Assembly: GCA_036734085.1 (NCBI GenBank)
Contig: DAIMZF010000176.1
Span: forward strand, 1-6,289
Reading direction: 5' to 3'
Length of the DNA stretch: 6,289 nucleotides
From: J038 sp036734085
GTDB taxonomy: Bacteria > Chloroflexota > Anaerolineae > Aggregatilineales > Phototrophicaceae
Shown piece by piece: positions 1-6,195 of the stretch. Every line of letters starts with the position of its first letter. Positions within the stretch are counted from its first letter, which is position 1. The notes beneath the pieces were generated by a model. That model did no database searches. It saw only the letters and a program-made list of their open reading frames with translations, and had not been told where the DNA came from. A program made the position numbers and the translations under genes.

Positions 1-29
1 AGAAAGGTGGTTATAGTGGTTATAAATGA
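1..29 (+). CDS. Possible 3' end of an upstream gene
   Basis: The frame starting at base 3 reads eight residues (KGGYSGYK) and then stops with TGA at 27-29. The window begins too late to say what the protein is. Its reality rests on two weak points: a Gly/Tyr-rich tail is a plausible C-terminus, and its stop overlaps the ATG of the next small ORF in an ATGA arrangement typical of coupled genes. The 9-bp tandem repeat GTGGTTATA (7-15 and 16-24) falls in this frame and gives part of the Gly-Tyr pattern. Confidence 0.3.
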
Positions 30-121
30 AAACTATAGCTTACCCATGTCGCCAATGTTGCGGCATTCTTTTTATTCTCCGCAATGATGATAATGTTTTC
101 GGTGAAGGAGCTAAGCCGTGA
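26..121 (+). CDS. 31-residue cysteine-bearing small protein (hypothetical)
   Basis: An ATG at 26 opens a 31-codon frame ending in TGA at 119-121. It begins MKTIAYPCRQCCGILFI and ends in GEGAKP. The CRQCC cluster resembles half of a zinc ribbon (CxxC), and the following hydrophobic GILFIL and charged NDDN segment look like real protein rather than random frame. There is only one knuckle, so metal binding would need a partner or a dimer. The start overlaps the preceding stop by ATGA, suggesting translational coupling. The only purine-rich stretch upstream (AAAGGTGG, 3-10) is about 15 nt from the ATG, farther than usual. It is too short to assign a function and could be chance coding or the remains of a longer gene. 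Confidence 0.35.
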   Translation: MKTIAYPCRQCCGILFILRNDDNVFGEGAKP

Positions 122-148
122 AATCCCTAGCTAGCCAACACCTTTTTT
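101..148 (+). terminator. Candidate intrinsic terminator upstream of the operon
   Basis: GGTG (101-104) pairs with CACC (139-142), GG (107-108) with CC (135-136), and AGCTA (109-113) with TAGCT (128-132), leaving a 2x2 internal loop, a 2-nt bulge and a 14-nt apical loop. Six T residues (143-148) follow directly. The stem is imperfect (11 pairs) and its 5' arm lies inside the last codons of the small ORF, so this is only a candidate. If real, it ends transcription from upstream and means the 194-5993 operon needs its own promoter between about 143 and 194. Confidence 0.35.
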
Positions 149-160
149 GTTACACTCATG

Positions 161-193
161 TTTTTAACCAGCCCAAATTAACGACAATATCCC
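161..193 (+). promoter_or_regulatory. Weak candidate promoter for a short or absent leader
   Basis: The 72 nt between the small ORF and the ATG at 194 are AT-rich and contain no Shine-Dalgarno sequence. A -10-like GACAAT (183-188, four of six consensus positions) lies 16 nt after TTTTTA (161-166, three of six). Initiation about 6 nt downstream would place the transcript start at or next to the ATG at 194, that is, a leaderless mRNA. Both boxes are poor matches. The main support is the combination of no ribosome site and the spacing. Confidence 0.2.
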
Positions 194-1228
194 ATGCCAA
201 ATGAAGCCTTAATTCAACAATTAGATGCCCTGCGTGAAACATATACGCGCCAACAAAAAAGCGCGACGAGCCTACAGGCGGCACTCAAAGGAGTGACAAA
301 TACTCACACCCGCGCTGTAAAAGCATTGGTGGACTACCAAGACCAAAACGCCAGTGTTGAAGTTGCGGATGTGCAGGCAATGTTTATCAATGCACGCATT
401 AAAGAAGATGTCGTCGATCCGTTGACCCCACAGTTACGGCGCGAGCTTAAATCGCTGGCGAAGCTGACCAGCGCATTAAGGGATGCGGTAAACGCCTTAC
501 GAAGTGAACCTGTGGATGTGGCGCGGCTGGATAAAGCAATCACCAATCTGCAAACAGCGTCACAAGCAGATGTGCTCGACTTACTCCCGGAACTAAGCTC
601 GGAGTTGGATTTAGGACAACGCGCCCTAAGCCAGGAGTTCGGGCAAAAGCTACGCACTGCGCTGGCAGAACAAGGAATACAGATTGGCGGACGTGCCCCC
701 AAATTCGAGATTGGGCGCTTTGAATTAGAAGCAAATTTTGCGCGGCGTATGCTGACTGTGCGCTATGGGCACGACATGGTTATCCCACGAGTGGCGGTAA
801 CTGTTGAAGCAGTGATTAAAGCGTATCAGAGCGCGGCGAAGCAGGTTACACAACGCACACAGGATGGCAAAGCGTGGATGGCGCAGTTTTATGACGCATA
901 CCGCATTGCACAACGCAAGCGCGACCTGGAGCAGGCACGGGTAAACCTTGTGGATTGTTATATGGAGTTTGTCCTCCTGCGGCAGGGGCGGGCATTTGCA
1001 AGTGAACCAAGCAAGCGCAACTTTAATGATTATAGCCGCGCACAATTTATCTATGACTTCTACGAATTTACCAGTCGTCAGCGCCTGGCACATAATAACT
1101 TGTATGTACGCGCACATACCGCCACAAAATCACAGGCCGACAGCCCGACTAAAAGTATGTGGATTGTTGAAGGTGATACGCCTTATAACGGGCGTTATAT
1201 AGCAGATGTTGAATTTGTAAAGGATTAA
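194..1228 (+). CDS. Helical/coiled-coil protein of a putative defence operon, family not recognised
   Basis: This 344-residue protein has no motif I can assign to a known enzyme. Residues about 5-160 are nearly all amphipathic helix rich in Gln, Leu, Ala, Arg and Glu, consistent with a coiled coil. A distinct middle segment (about 161-200) holds GGRAPKFEIGRFELEANF and then LTVRYGHDMVIPRV, which looks like a short beta-rich patch. Residues 201-265 are helical again, and the C-terminus (about 320-344) contains the aromatic, acidic segment MWIVEGDTPYNGRYIADVEF. No signal peptide, membrane helix or nuclease signature is visible. The start is the first ATG after an in-frame stop at 179-181; no SD precedes it. 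It is the first gene of the operon, 3 nt before the first ATPase. By position it may play the adaptor or scaffold role that TerB proteins have in related ATPase-helicase clusters, but I see no TerB signature. Confidence 0.9.
   Translation: MPNEALIQQLDALRETYTRQQKSATSLQAALKGVTNTHTRAVKALVDYQDQNASVEVADVQAMFINARIKEDVVDPLTPQLRRELKSLAKLTSALRDAVNALRSEPVDVARLDKAITNLQTASQADVLDLLPELSSELDLGQRALSQEFGQKLRTALAEQGIQIGGRAPKFEIGRFELEANFARRMLTVRYGHDMVIPRVAVTVEAVIKAYQSAAKQVTQRTQDGKAWMAQFYDAYRIAQRKRDLEQARVNLVDCYMEFVLLRQGRAFASEPSKRNFNDYSRAQFIYDFYEFTSRQRLAHNNLYVRAHTATKSQADSPTKSMWIVEGDTPYNGRYIADVEFVKD
1219..1224 (+). promoter_or_regulatory. Shine-Dalgarno of first ATPase gene
   Basis: AAAGGA lies inside the last codons of the preceding gene, 7 nt before the ATG at 1232. 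It confirms that start and implies that translation of the two genes is linked. Confidence 0.75.
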
Positions 1229-1231
1229 GCG

Positions 1232-2530
1232 ATGCTACCAGAAGCACCCCTTGCCCGCCAAATCATCGAAACATTAGGCCAATCCGGGACACCTATGCCC
1301 AAAGGTGTAAGCTTTTATAACGTAGGTAACGAGTCCCTGCTGAATGCGATTGACCAGCACTATTTTGGCACGTACCTGGCAGATGGTGGGGCAGTGTTTA
1401 AGCTGGTGGTGGGGGATTATGGTAGCGGTAAATCGCACTTTTTATATTGTGTGCGCGACCGTGCCTGGCAACGGCATTTTGCCGTGAGCAAAGTTGATCT
1501 CAGCCCTAAAGAAAGCCCCTATGACGACCAACGGCGGGTATATAGCGCGGTAGCCTCCGCGCTGATATGGCATGAACTAGGAAGCACCAGCGAAGACGAA
1601 CGCGGGCTATCACGTTTTCTGGAAGCAACACTACGCCGTCTGATTTATGCGAGTGGGGCCGACCTGGAAGATGAAGGGGTGGGGGAACTGCCCGAAGTCC
1701 GCGCCTTTTTGCAGACGTTGGAATCAACCCCGATTGATAGCCTCAGCTACCATAAGGCGATACAAGGTTACTTCCATGCCTTGCTACGTGGGCAGGAACG
1801 CCGATTAGAATCATTGGAGCGCTGGTTACATGGGGAAGAAGTCACCCCCGACGACATGCGCGATTTACGCACGATTGGCGTTACCGAGAAAATTAACAAG
1901 AACAATGCTTTTAAGATTCTGCGCTCACTTGCACAGACGGTGCGGGCACTAGGCTATACCGGATTAGTCTTGCTGTTTGATGAGGGCGACAGGATGTTAA
2001 GCATTGGCGGCAGGGCAGAAAAGACCGCGACTGATAATCTGCGCGAAGTCATTGACCGATGCCGTGAAGATTTACCCGGTGCAATGTTCATGTATGCTGT
2101 GCCACCAGACTTTTTGCATACTGTTGTGCCCAAATACCCCGCGCTTCAGCAACGGGTGCAAGCCGCCAACTATTTTTCGCGTAGTAATCCGTTCAGCCCA
2201 CAAATCAACCTTGAACATCTCGACATTCCTGATGAGCAAGTCCTGGAACAAATCGGCTATCGGCTACTACCTATTTTTGAAATCGCGTATGATTTTAAGC
2301 TCAACCCGGATATTCAGAGCGCGAATATTCACTTATTTTCTTCTGCGGCACGCGAGTCATATCTCGCCATCAGCCATCGGCGGTTGTTTATCAAAGCCTT
2401 AGTGATGGAGTGGTTCCGCCAAAAAGAAGAAGGCGAACAAAGGGTAACACCGGAATACGCCGATGCCGTGATTAAAGGGCAGAGTGACGCGCTCGATTTG
2501 CTGGCGGATGAGCAACAAACCCCTTATTAG
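1232..2530 (+). CDS. BrxC/BrxD-like P-loop ATPase (DUF2791-type), first of two
   Basis: This 432-residue ATPase has a clear Walker A, GDYGSGKSHF, at residues 61-70 (Lys67) and a Walker B, LVLLFDEGD, at about 245-253 (Asp250, Glu251). The GDYGxGKSH form with a trailing His is characteristic of the BREX BrxC/BrxD family, an AAA+/ORC-like ATPase group. Between them is a mostly helical insert (about 110-235). After Walker B come YPALQQRV (302-309), which could supply a trans-acting Arg, and HRRLFIKALV (382-391), a sensor-2-like position. The protein is close to the usual length of BrxD, much shorter than BrxC. BrxD is encoded next to the helicase BrxHI in BREX type 2, and related ATPases pair with TerB and a helicase in Shango-like systems. 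Expected role: cytoplasmic ATP-driven oligomer that loads or controls the helicase or DNA. The start has a good SD (AAAGGA, 7 nt). No BREX signature genes (pglZ, pglX) are in the window, so I do not assign brxD. Confidence 0.85.
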   Translation: MLPEAPLARQIIETLGQSGTPMPKGVSFYNVGNESLLNAIDQHYFGTYLADGGAVFKLVVGDYGSGKSHFLYCVRDRAWQRHFAVSKVDLSPKESPYDDQRRVYSAVASALIWHELGSTSEDERGLSRFLEATLRRLIYASGADLEDEGVGELPEVRAFLQTLESTPIDSLSYHKAIQGYFHALLRGQERRLESLERWLHGEEVTPDDMRDLRTIGVTEKINKNNAFKILRSLAQTVRALGYTGLVLLFDEGDRMLSIGGRAEKTATDNLREVIDRCREDLPGAMFMYAVPPDFLHTVVPKYPALQQRVQAANYFSRSNPFSPQINLEHLDIPDEQVLEQIGYRLLPIFEIAYDFKLNPDIQSANIHLFSSAARESYLAISHRRLFIKALVMEWFRQKEEGEQRVTPEYADAVIKGQSDALDLLADEQQTPY

Positions 2531-2533
2531 GAG
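2529..2533 (+). promoter_or_regulatory. Shine-Dalgarno that decides the start of the second ATPase
   Basis: AGGAG overlaps the TAG stop of the first ATPase. It lies 8 nt from GTG at 2542, 14 nt from ATG at 2548 and only 2 nt from the TTG at 2536. GTG 2542 is therefore the best supported start, and the longer TTG-initiated frame is unlikely. Confidence 0.65.
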
Positions 2534-2541
2534 CATTGTCA

Positions 2542-3942
2542 GTGACTATGCAGACGGTTTATCATCCTGACTTTGGTGCTGGTATCCTGCTTAAGATGTA
2601 TATGGGCGGGTTTGAGTGGGAGGTACAGTTCGACTCCGGACGGCGTTTCCGGTTGCCAGCAAAAGAATTTCAATCTAATACTTTGGATAACAATACGCCT
2701 GAACGTCCTGCACGGTTGCCCCGCCGTGAAATCAAGCTGGAAACAGACCAGTTCCGCGCCCGCCAGACGTTGGAGGCCTTGCGTGTGGGCATTGTCCCTG
2801 TGCAAGATGCCGAAACGCTTACCATCGGCCTAGAGGCAGAACGGGTGACACTGCAACGGGCTTATGAGCGGAGCCGTGAGCGCAGTGGGGATGTGCTGGC
2901 GGTCATTGGTGATTACGGCTTTGGTAAAAGCCATTTTATTGAACTATCCGCACGGCGTGGTCTACGCGAGAACTTTATCATCGCGGATGCTAGCCTTGAC
3001 TTGCTGGAAGTCCCGCCCAGCAAAGCACACAAGATGTACGAAGCATTGGTAACGTCCATTCGTTACCCGGATGTAACAGAACGCGGTTTAGCGCCTTTAA
3101 TTCACAAAGCACTGGCGCGGCCTGACATCATTCGTGACTTTGTGGCGCAGTGCCCGCGTGAGCCAAAGGATTGCCCGTTAGCGGCGGCTTTGATGGCCTT
3201 AGTGGATTGCCCAAGCCAAAGCGCCCTTGATGAGACAGTACAATGGTTAAGTGGCCGGGCGAAGCCACAAGCCGCCATGAAAACCTGTTTCAAGAAGCCC
3301 CCACGCCTGTATATCACGGGCGAGAATGCCCGCCAGTATAGTTACCTGCTGAGTGGTATCAGCTATCTGGCGCGTCTACTGGGATATAGTGGGATGGCTG
3401 TGTTGATCGATGAGTCTGAGCATTATTCCTTGTTGCGGACTGCCCAGCGCGAAAGGGCGGACTCTTTCTTTAAAGCGATGATTGTCTGTGCATTAGGCGC
3501 AAATAATGGCCGTGTGAGTGGCCGTGACATCCCGGAGCATACGCGCATTGAATACCCGATTAGCTATACTGCGGAGCCGCACCTTTTATTTTTATTCGCC
3601 CTGACCGAGAGTAATGACCGGATGCCTGTCGGAAGCTGGTTAGCACCTTCCAACCTGGTACGGCTGGATGACCGTTTTATCGAGAAGGACATCCGCGAAT
3701 TTTTTGATACACTTTTACGCTATCATGCGCTGGCTTATGATTATCCCCTGATAGCAAAACAAAGCTATGCCACCATCACGGAGCAAGCACCGGGCTATTT
3801 GTATCGTGCGCTTGCACAACATCGCATTAACCTGCGTGAACTGATTCGTGGGGCGGTGACTGTATGGGATTTGTTGTATCTGCATAGCGATTATGCGCCA
3901 GATACTTTGCTTACTGAATTGCGTCAGGGTTTAAAGGTGTGA
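2542..3942 (+). CDS. BrxC/BrxD-like P-loop ATPase with N-terminal Tudor/CarD-like domain, second of two
   Basis: From GTG at 2542 the protein has 466 residues. Residues about 5-42 (VYHPDFGAGILLKMYMGG, then VQFDSGRRFRL) match the pattern of small SH3/Tudor-like barrels found in CarD and at the UvrD C-terminus: V.H..FG.G.....V.F..G...L. Such domains contact RNA polymerase or nucleic acid in those families. After a linker (about 44-70) comes the ATPase, with Walker A GDYGFGKSHF at 123-132 (Lys129) and Walker B MAVLIDESEH at about 285-294 (Asp290, Glu291). An Arg-rich RINLRELIRG near 428-437 may be the sensor-2 region. Both nucleotide motifs are intact, so it should hydrolyse ATP. It is homologous in plan to the upstream ATPase but diverged outside the motifs, so the pair may form a mixed ring or act in sequence. 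Its stop overlaps the helicase start by four bases (GTGA), indicating coupled translation. Exact brxD identity is not claimed. Confidence 0.85.
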   Translation: MTMQTVYHPDFGAGILLKMYMGGFEWEVQFDSGRRFRLPAKEFQSNTLDNNTPERPARLPRREIKLETDQFRARQTLEALRVGIVPVQDAETLTIGLEAERVTLQRAYERSRERSGDVLAVIGDYGFGKSHFIELSARRGLRENFIIADASLDLLEVPPSKAHKMYEALVTSIRYPDVTERGLAPLIHKALARPDIIRDFVAQCPREPKDCPLAAALMALVDCPSQSALDETVQWLSGRAKPQAAMKTCFKKPPRLYITGENARQYSYLLSGISYLARLLGYSGMAVLIDESEHYSLLRTAQRERADSFFKAMIVCALGANNGRVSGRDIPEHTRIEYPISYTAEPHLLFLFALTESNDRMPVGSWLAPSNLVRLDDRFIEKDIREFFDTLLRYHALAYDYPLIAKQSYATITEQAPGYLYRALAQHRINLRELIRGAVTVWDLLYLHSDYAPDTLLTELRQGLKV

Positions 3943-5993
3943 ACGCGCACGCCCTGAAAAACCGCTTACCCCGCACATGGGGCGCTTTTTTCGGTCATTA
4001 TGGCAACTTCACCACGATTCAGCTACAGGCCATCCCGCACCTGTTGGAAGGGCGTAATGTCCTGTTACACGCCGGAACAGCAAGTGGTAAAACTTCCGCC
4101 GCACTAGCCCCCCTCATCGAGCGTCATTTACCTGTGGATCGTGCTATCGCACAGTTACGCTTGTTATACTTGCTTCCCACACGGGCGCTTATCAATGACC
4201 TCTCCGCCCGTTTAGCCTCTCCGCTTAACACGTTGCAGGTAAGTTGGGCGACTAAAACACGCGATAACAATACTTTTAACCCCCATCATCCGCCGGATAT
4301 TCTGCTGACGACACCGGAATCACTCGACTCATTGATGACACAAAATGCAAAATTATTCATCCATGTGTGCGCTATAGTGATTGATGAGCTTCATGCTTTT
4401 GATGCTGGCATACGGGGCGATCAATTACGAGTATTATTGCGCCGCCTGCATACCATCCGCACCTATGCTTTATCACAAAGTGAGACAGACAACAAGCAAA
4501 TACAATATGCCGCGCTTTCCGCGACATTAAGCCAACCGGCCATCAGCGCCGCGCGCTATTTTAGCGATGCGGAGATCGTCAGCACGGACGAACAACGGGC
4601 GCTGAGGCTGGAAAGCATCCCACTTGAGCAGGGCGAACCACTTGCCTTGCTAACATTCTTACAGTCGTTTCGTGCGCGAGGATGGAAGAAAGCATTGGTA
4701 TTCTGCAATACTCGTGCAGAAGTAGAGCAATATGCGGCGTTCACCCGTGCCCATCATTCCCCCTTTGGGGCGGCAGTCTATGTGCATTACTCAAACCTAG
4801 AACCTCAGCGACGGCAGGAGATAGAAGAACTGTTCGCGCAGGCCGAAACCGCCATCTGCTTTGCCAGCAGTACACTAGAACTCGGCATCGACATAGGCAG
4901 TATTGACGGGGTTATGCTCATTGGCCCACCGGGCAGTAAGGATGCCTTCAGACAACGGGTTGGCCGGGCAAATCGGCGAAAAAAGACGGTTTATGTCGCT
5001 TGTTTTTACCGTACAGCTTTAGAGCGTGTATTATTCGATGTGTTAATATCCCAATACGAAGGGCACACCGTCGCTACGTCCTTTCGTCCCTCTGTAGCCA
5101 TCCAGCAAATTTTTAGTCTACTGAAGGCCAGCCCAAGCGGTGGTATACGTCTTAACCCCTTAGTAACGTTATTCGCTGGCTGGCTATCTGGTGCGGATTT
5201 AGAGGCTATCATCGGGGAATTGCAAGGGCTTAGTTATCTTAAAGTAGCACGTCCGGGCGAATGGCGGGCGGGTGAGCGCCTTAATCGTCTCATTGACTTG
5301 CAAAGCGCAGAGCGTGTTCCATTGAGCATCTATAGTAATCTGCAAATCAATAATGATACTGTGGCTATCCGCGATCTAAACAGTCAGCGTGTGGTGGCCC
5401 ATGTTGATCGGCTGATGTTCGATAACAATCAGCTTGTATTAGAAGGGTGGCGGCTGAATGTGGAATGGGTGGATGAGTCCGCGCTGTGGGTATCCAGTAG
5501 CAAGGTTAACAATGCCCTTTCCGCCACGTTTTATCGCTCAGCGCGTCCGGTACTTAACCATTACATGACACGCCCAATACCACAGCAATTAGGGTTAAGT
5601 GCAGACAGTGCGCCATTGGTTGCGGTAGGCGATGGCTGGCTATGGTTTCACTGTCTAGGTGATGTATACGGGCGAGCTATACTTGATCTTCTAGGCTATA
5701 CCCTCCATGTTCAAGCGCATCATTCGCCTGCTTTATGCTTGCACTTAACCGATGTATTAACGACTTTGCCCCTGTGGACGACGAGCGACATCACGCGCTA
5801 TGTATTGGATAATACCCGTATCTATGAGCGTCTTTTGTCACTTGGGGCCTATCACCATCTGCTTCCACCGCCATTAAAGCGGCGTGCTGTGGTAGAGCAA
5901 TTCAATGTCGCGGGCTTTCAGGACATCGTGCGCGGTCTCAAAATTGTACAGACAGAGGTTGATTTACTCACGCTGATCGACGATTCCATTTGA
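3939..5993 (+). CDS. Lhr/BrxHI-like DExH superfamily 2 helicase
   Basis: A 684-residue SF2 helicase with a full motif set: Q motif FTTIQLQAI (24-32), motif I AGTASGKTSA (45-54, Lys51), Ia LLPTRAL (78-84), Ib TTPESLD (124-130), II VIDELH (147-152), III LSATL (193-197), IV ALVFCNTR (252-259), V STLELGIDIG (311-320) and VI QRVGRANRR (339-347). The DELH box, the motif VI form and the following regions fit the Lhr group: a probable winged helix (about 381-440), a beta domain (about 462-520, with IYSNLQINN and LEGWRLNVEW) and a C-terminal helical part containing FHCLGDVYGRAILDLL (570-585). It is much shorter than E. coli Lhr and closer to BrxHI helicases. It should be an ATP-dependent 3'-5' translocase on DNA or DNA/RNA hybrids, by family. 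It starts at GTG, overlapping the ATPase stop by four bases; AGGG at 3926-3929 lies 9 nt upstream. Its last codons overlap the vapC remnant in another frame. Confidence 0.92.
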   Translation: MNAHALKNRLPRTWGAFFGHYGNFTTIQLQAIPHLLEGRNVLLHAGTASGKTSAALAPLIERHLPVDRAIAQLRLLYLLPTRALINDLSARLASPLNTLQVSWATKTRDNNTFNPHHPPDILLTTPESLDSLMTQNAKLFIHVCAIVIDELHAFDAGIRGDQLRVLLRRLHTIRTYALSQSETDNKQIQYAALSATLSQPAISAARYFSDAEIVSTDEQRALRLESIPLEQGEPLALLTFLQSFRARGWKKALVFCNTRAEVEQYAAFTRAHHSPFGAAVYVHYSNLEPQRRQEIEELFAQAETAICFASSTLELGIDIGSIDGVMLIGPPGSKDAFRQRVGRANRRKKTVYVACFYRTALERVLFDVLISQYEGHTVATSFRPSVAIQQIFSLLKASPSGGIRLNPLVTLFAGWLSGADLEAIIGELQGLSYLKVARPGEWRAGERLNRLIDLQSAERVPLSIYSNLQINNDTVAIRDLNSQRVVAHVDRLMFDNNQLVLEGWRLNVEWVDESALWVSSSKVNNALSATFYRSARPVLNHYMTRPIPQQLGLSADSAPLVAVGDGWLWFHCLGDVYGRAILDLLGYTLHVQAHHSPALCLHLTDVLTTLPLWTTSDITRYVLDNTRIYERLLSLGAYHHLLPPPLKRRAVVEQFNVAGFQDIVRGLKIVQTEVDLLTLIDDSI

Positions 5994-6195
5994 TAAACAG
6001 GCCGCACAGATATATGGAGACATCCGCGCACATCTGGAAAAAGAAGGCACACCCATCGGCGGCAATGATTTATTGATTGCCGCGATAGCCTTAGCACACG
6101 ATTGGATACTGGTCACGCACAACACCCGCGAATTTGGGCGTGTGCCGGGCTTAAAGATAGAAAATTGGGAAGAAGAAAGCGACGAAGCCACATGA
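5983..6195 (+). pseudogene. vapC: Truncated vapC (PIN-domain toxin), C-terminal half only
   Basis: The frame starting near 5983 reads IPFDKQAAQIYGDIRAHLE, then GTPIGGNDLLIAA, LVTHNTREF and VPGLKIENW, ending in TGA at 6193-6195. These are the standard landmarks of the C-terminal half of VapC ribonucleases (LPFD..AA..Y..IR, then GTPIG..D.LIAA, LVT.NTREF, GL..E.W). The N-terminal half with the first catalytic Asp and the Glu is absent. In this frame a stop lies at 5974-5976 and nothing upstream of it resembles VapC. No ATG or GTG is available in frame near the break, only ATT and a late TTG at 6073. It should thus be non-functional, and no vapB antitoxin gene is visible. The break coincides with the end of the helicase gene, whose stop (5991-5993) lies inside the remnant, so it marks a recombination or insertion edge. 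The remnant ends with an ATGA overlap to hsdS, probably preserving the original gene junction. Confidence 0.85.

Noticed and set aside
7..24. Exact 9-bp tandem repeat GTGGTTATA as a possible operator or attachment site
   Set aside because: It lies in the apparent last codons of the upstream gene and is three codons long, so a Gly-Tyr/Ser repeat in protein explains it. There are only two copies and none elsewhere that I noticed.
11..38. Inverted repeat TATAGT / ACTATA as a regulator site
   Set aside because: It has only six pairs with a 14-nt spacer in AT-rich DNA and overlaps coding frames, which is easily chance.
334..1117. Antisense open frames of 64-130 codons opposite the first gene
   Set aside because: They run opposite a well-supported gene, have Ser/Cys/Arg-rich composition typical of antisense shadows, and lack ribosome sites and recognisable motifs.
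2536..2541. TTG at 2536 as start of the second ATPase
   Set aside because: It sits 2 nt from AGGAG, too close for initiation. GTG 2542 has an 8-nt spacer and TTG is the weaker codon.
194..5993. Complete BREX or Dnd/Dpt system
   Set aside because: No PglZ, PglX methyltransferase or BrxL protease is present, and no dnd modification genes. Only the ATPase and helicase types are shared.
5964..6191. 75-codon antisense frame opposite the vapC remnant
   Set aside because: The plus strand carries clear VapC motifs here, so the antisense frame is a shadow.
5983..6195. Functional full-length or short VapC toxin
   Set aside because: There is no in-frame ATG or GTG start at the break, the first catalytic Asp and the Glu are missing, and there is no adjacent antitoxin.
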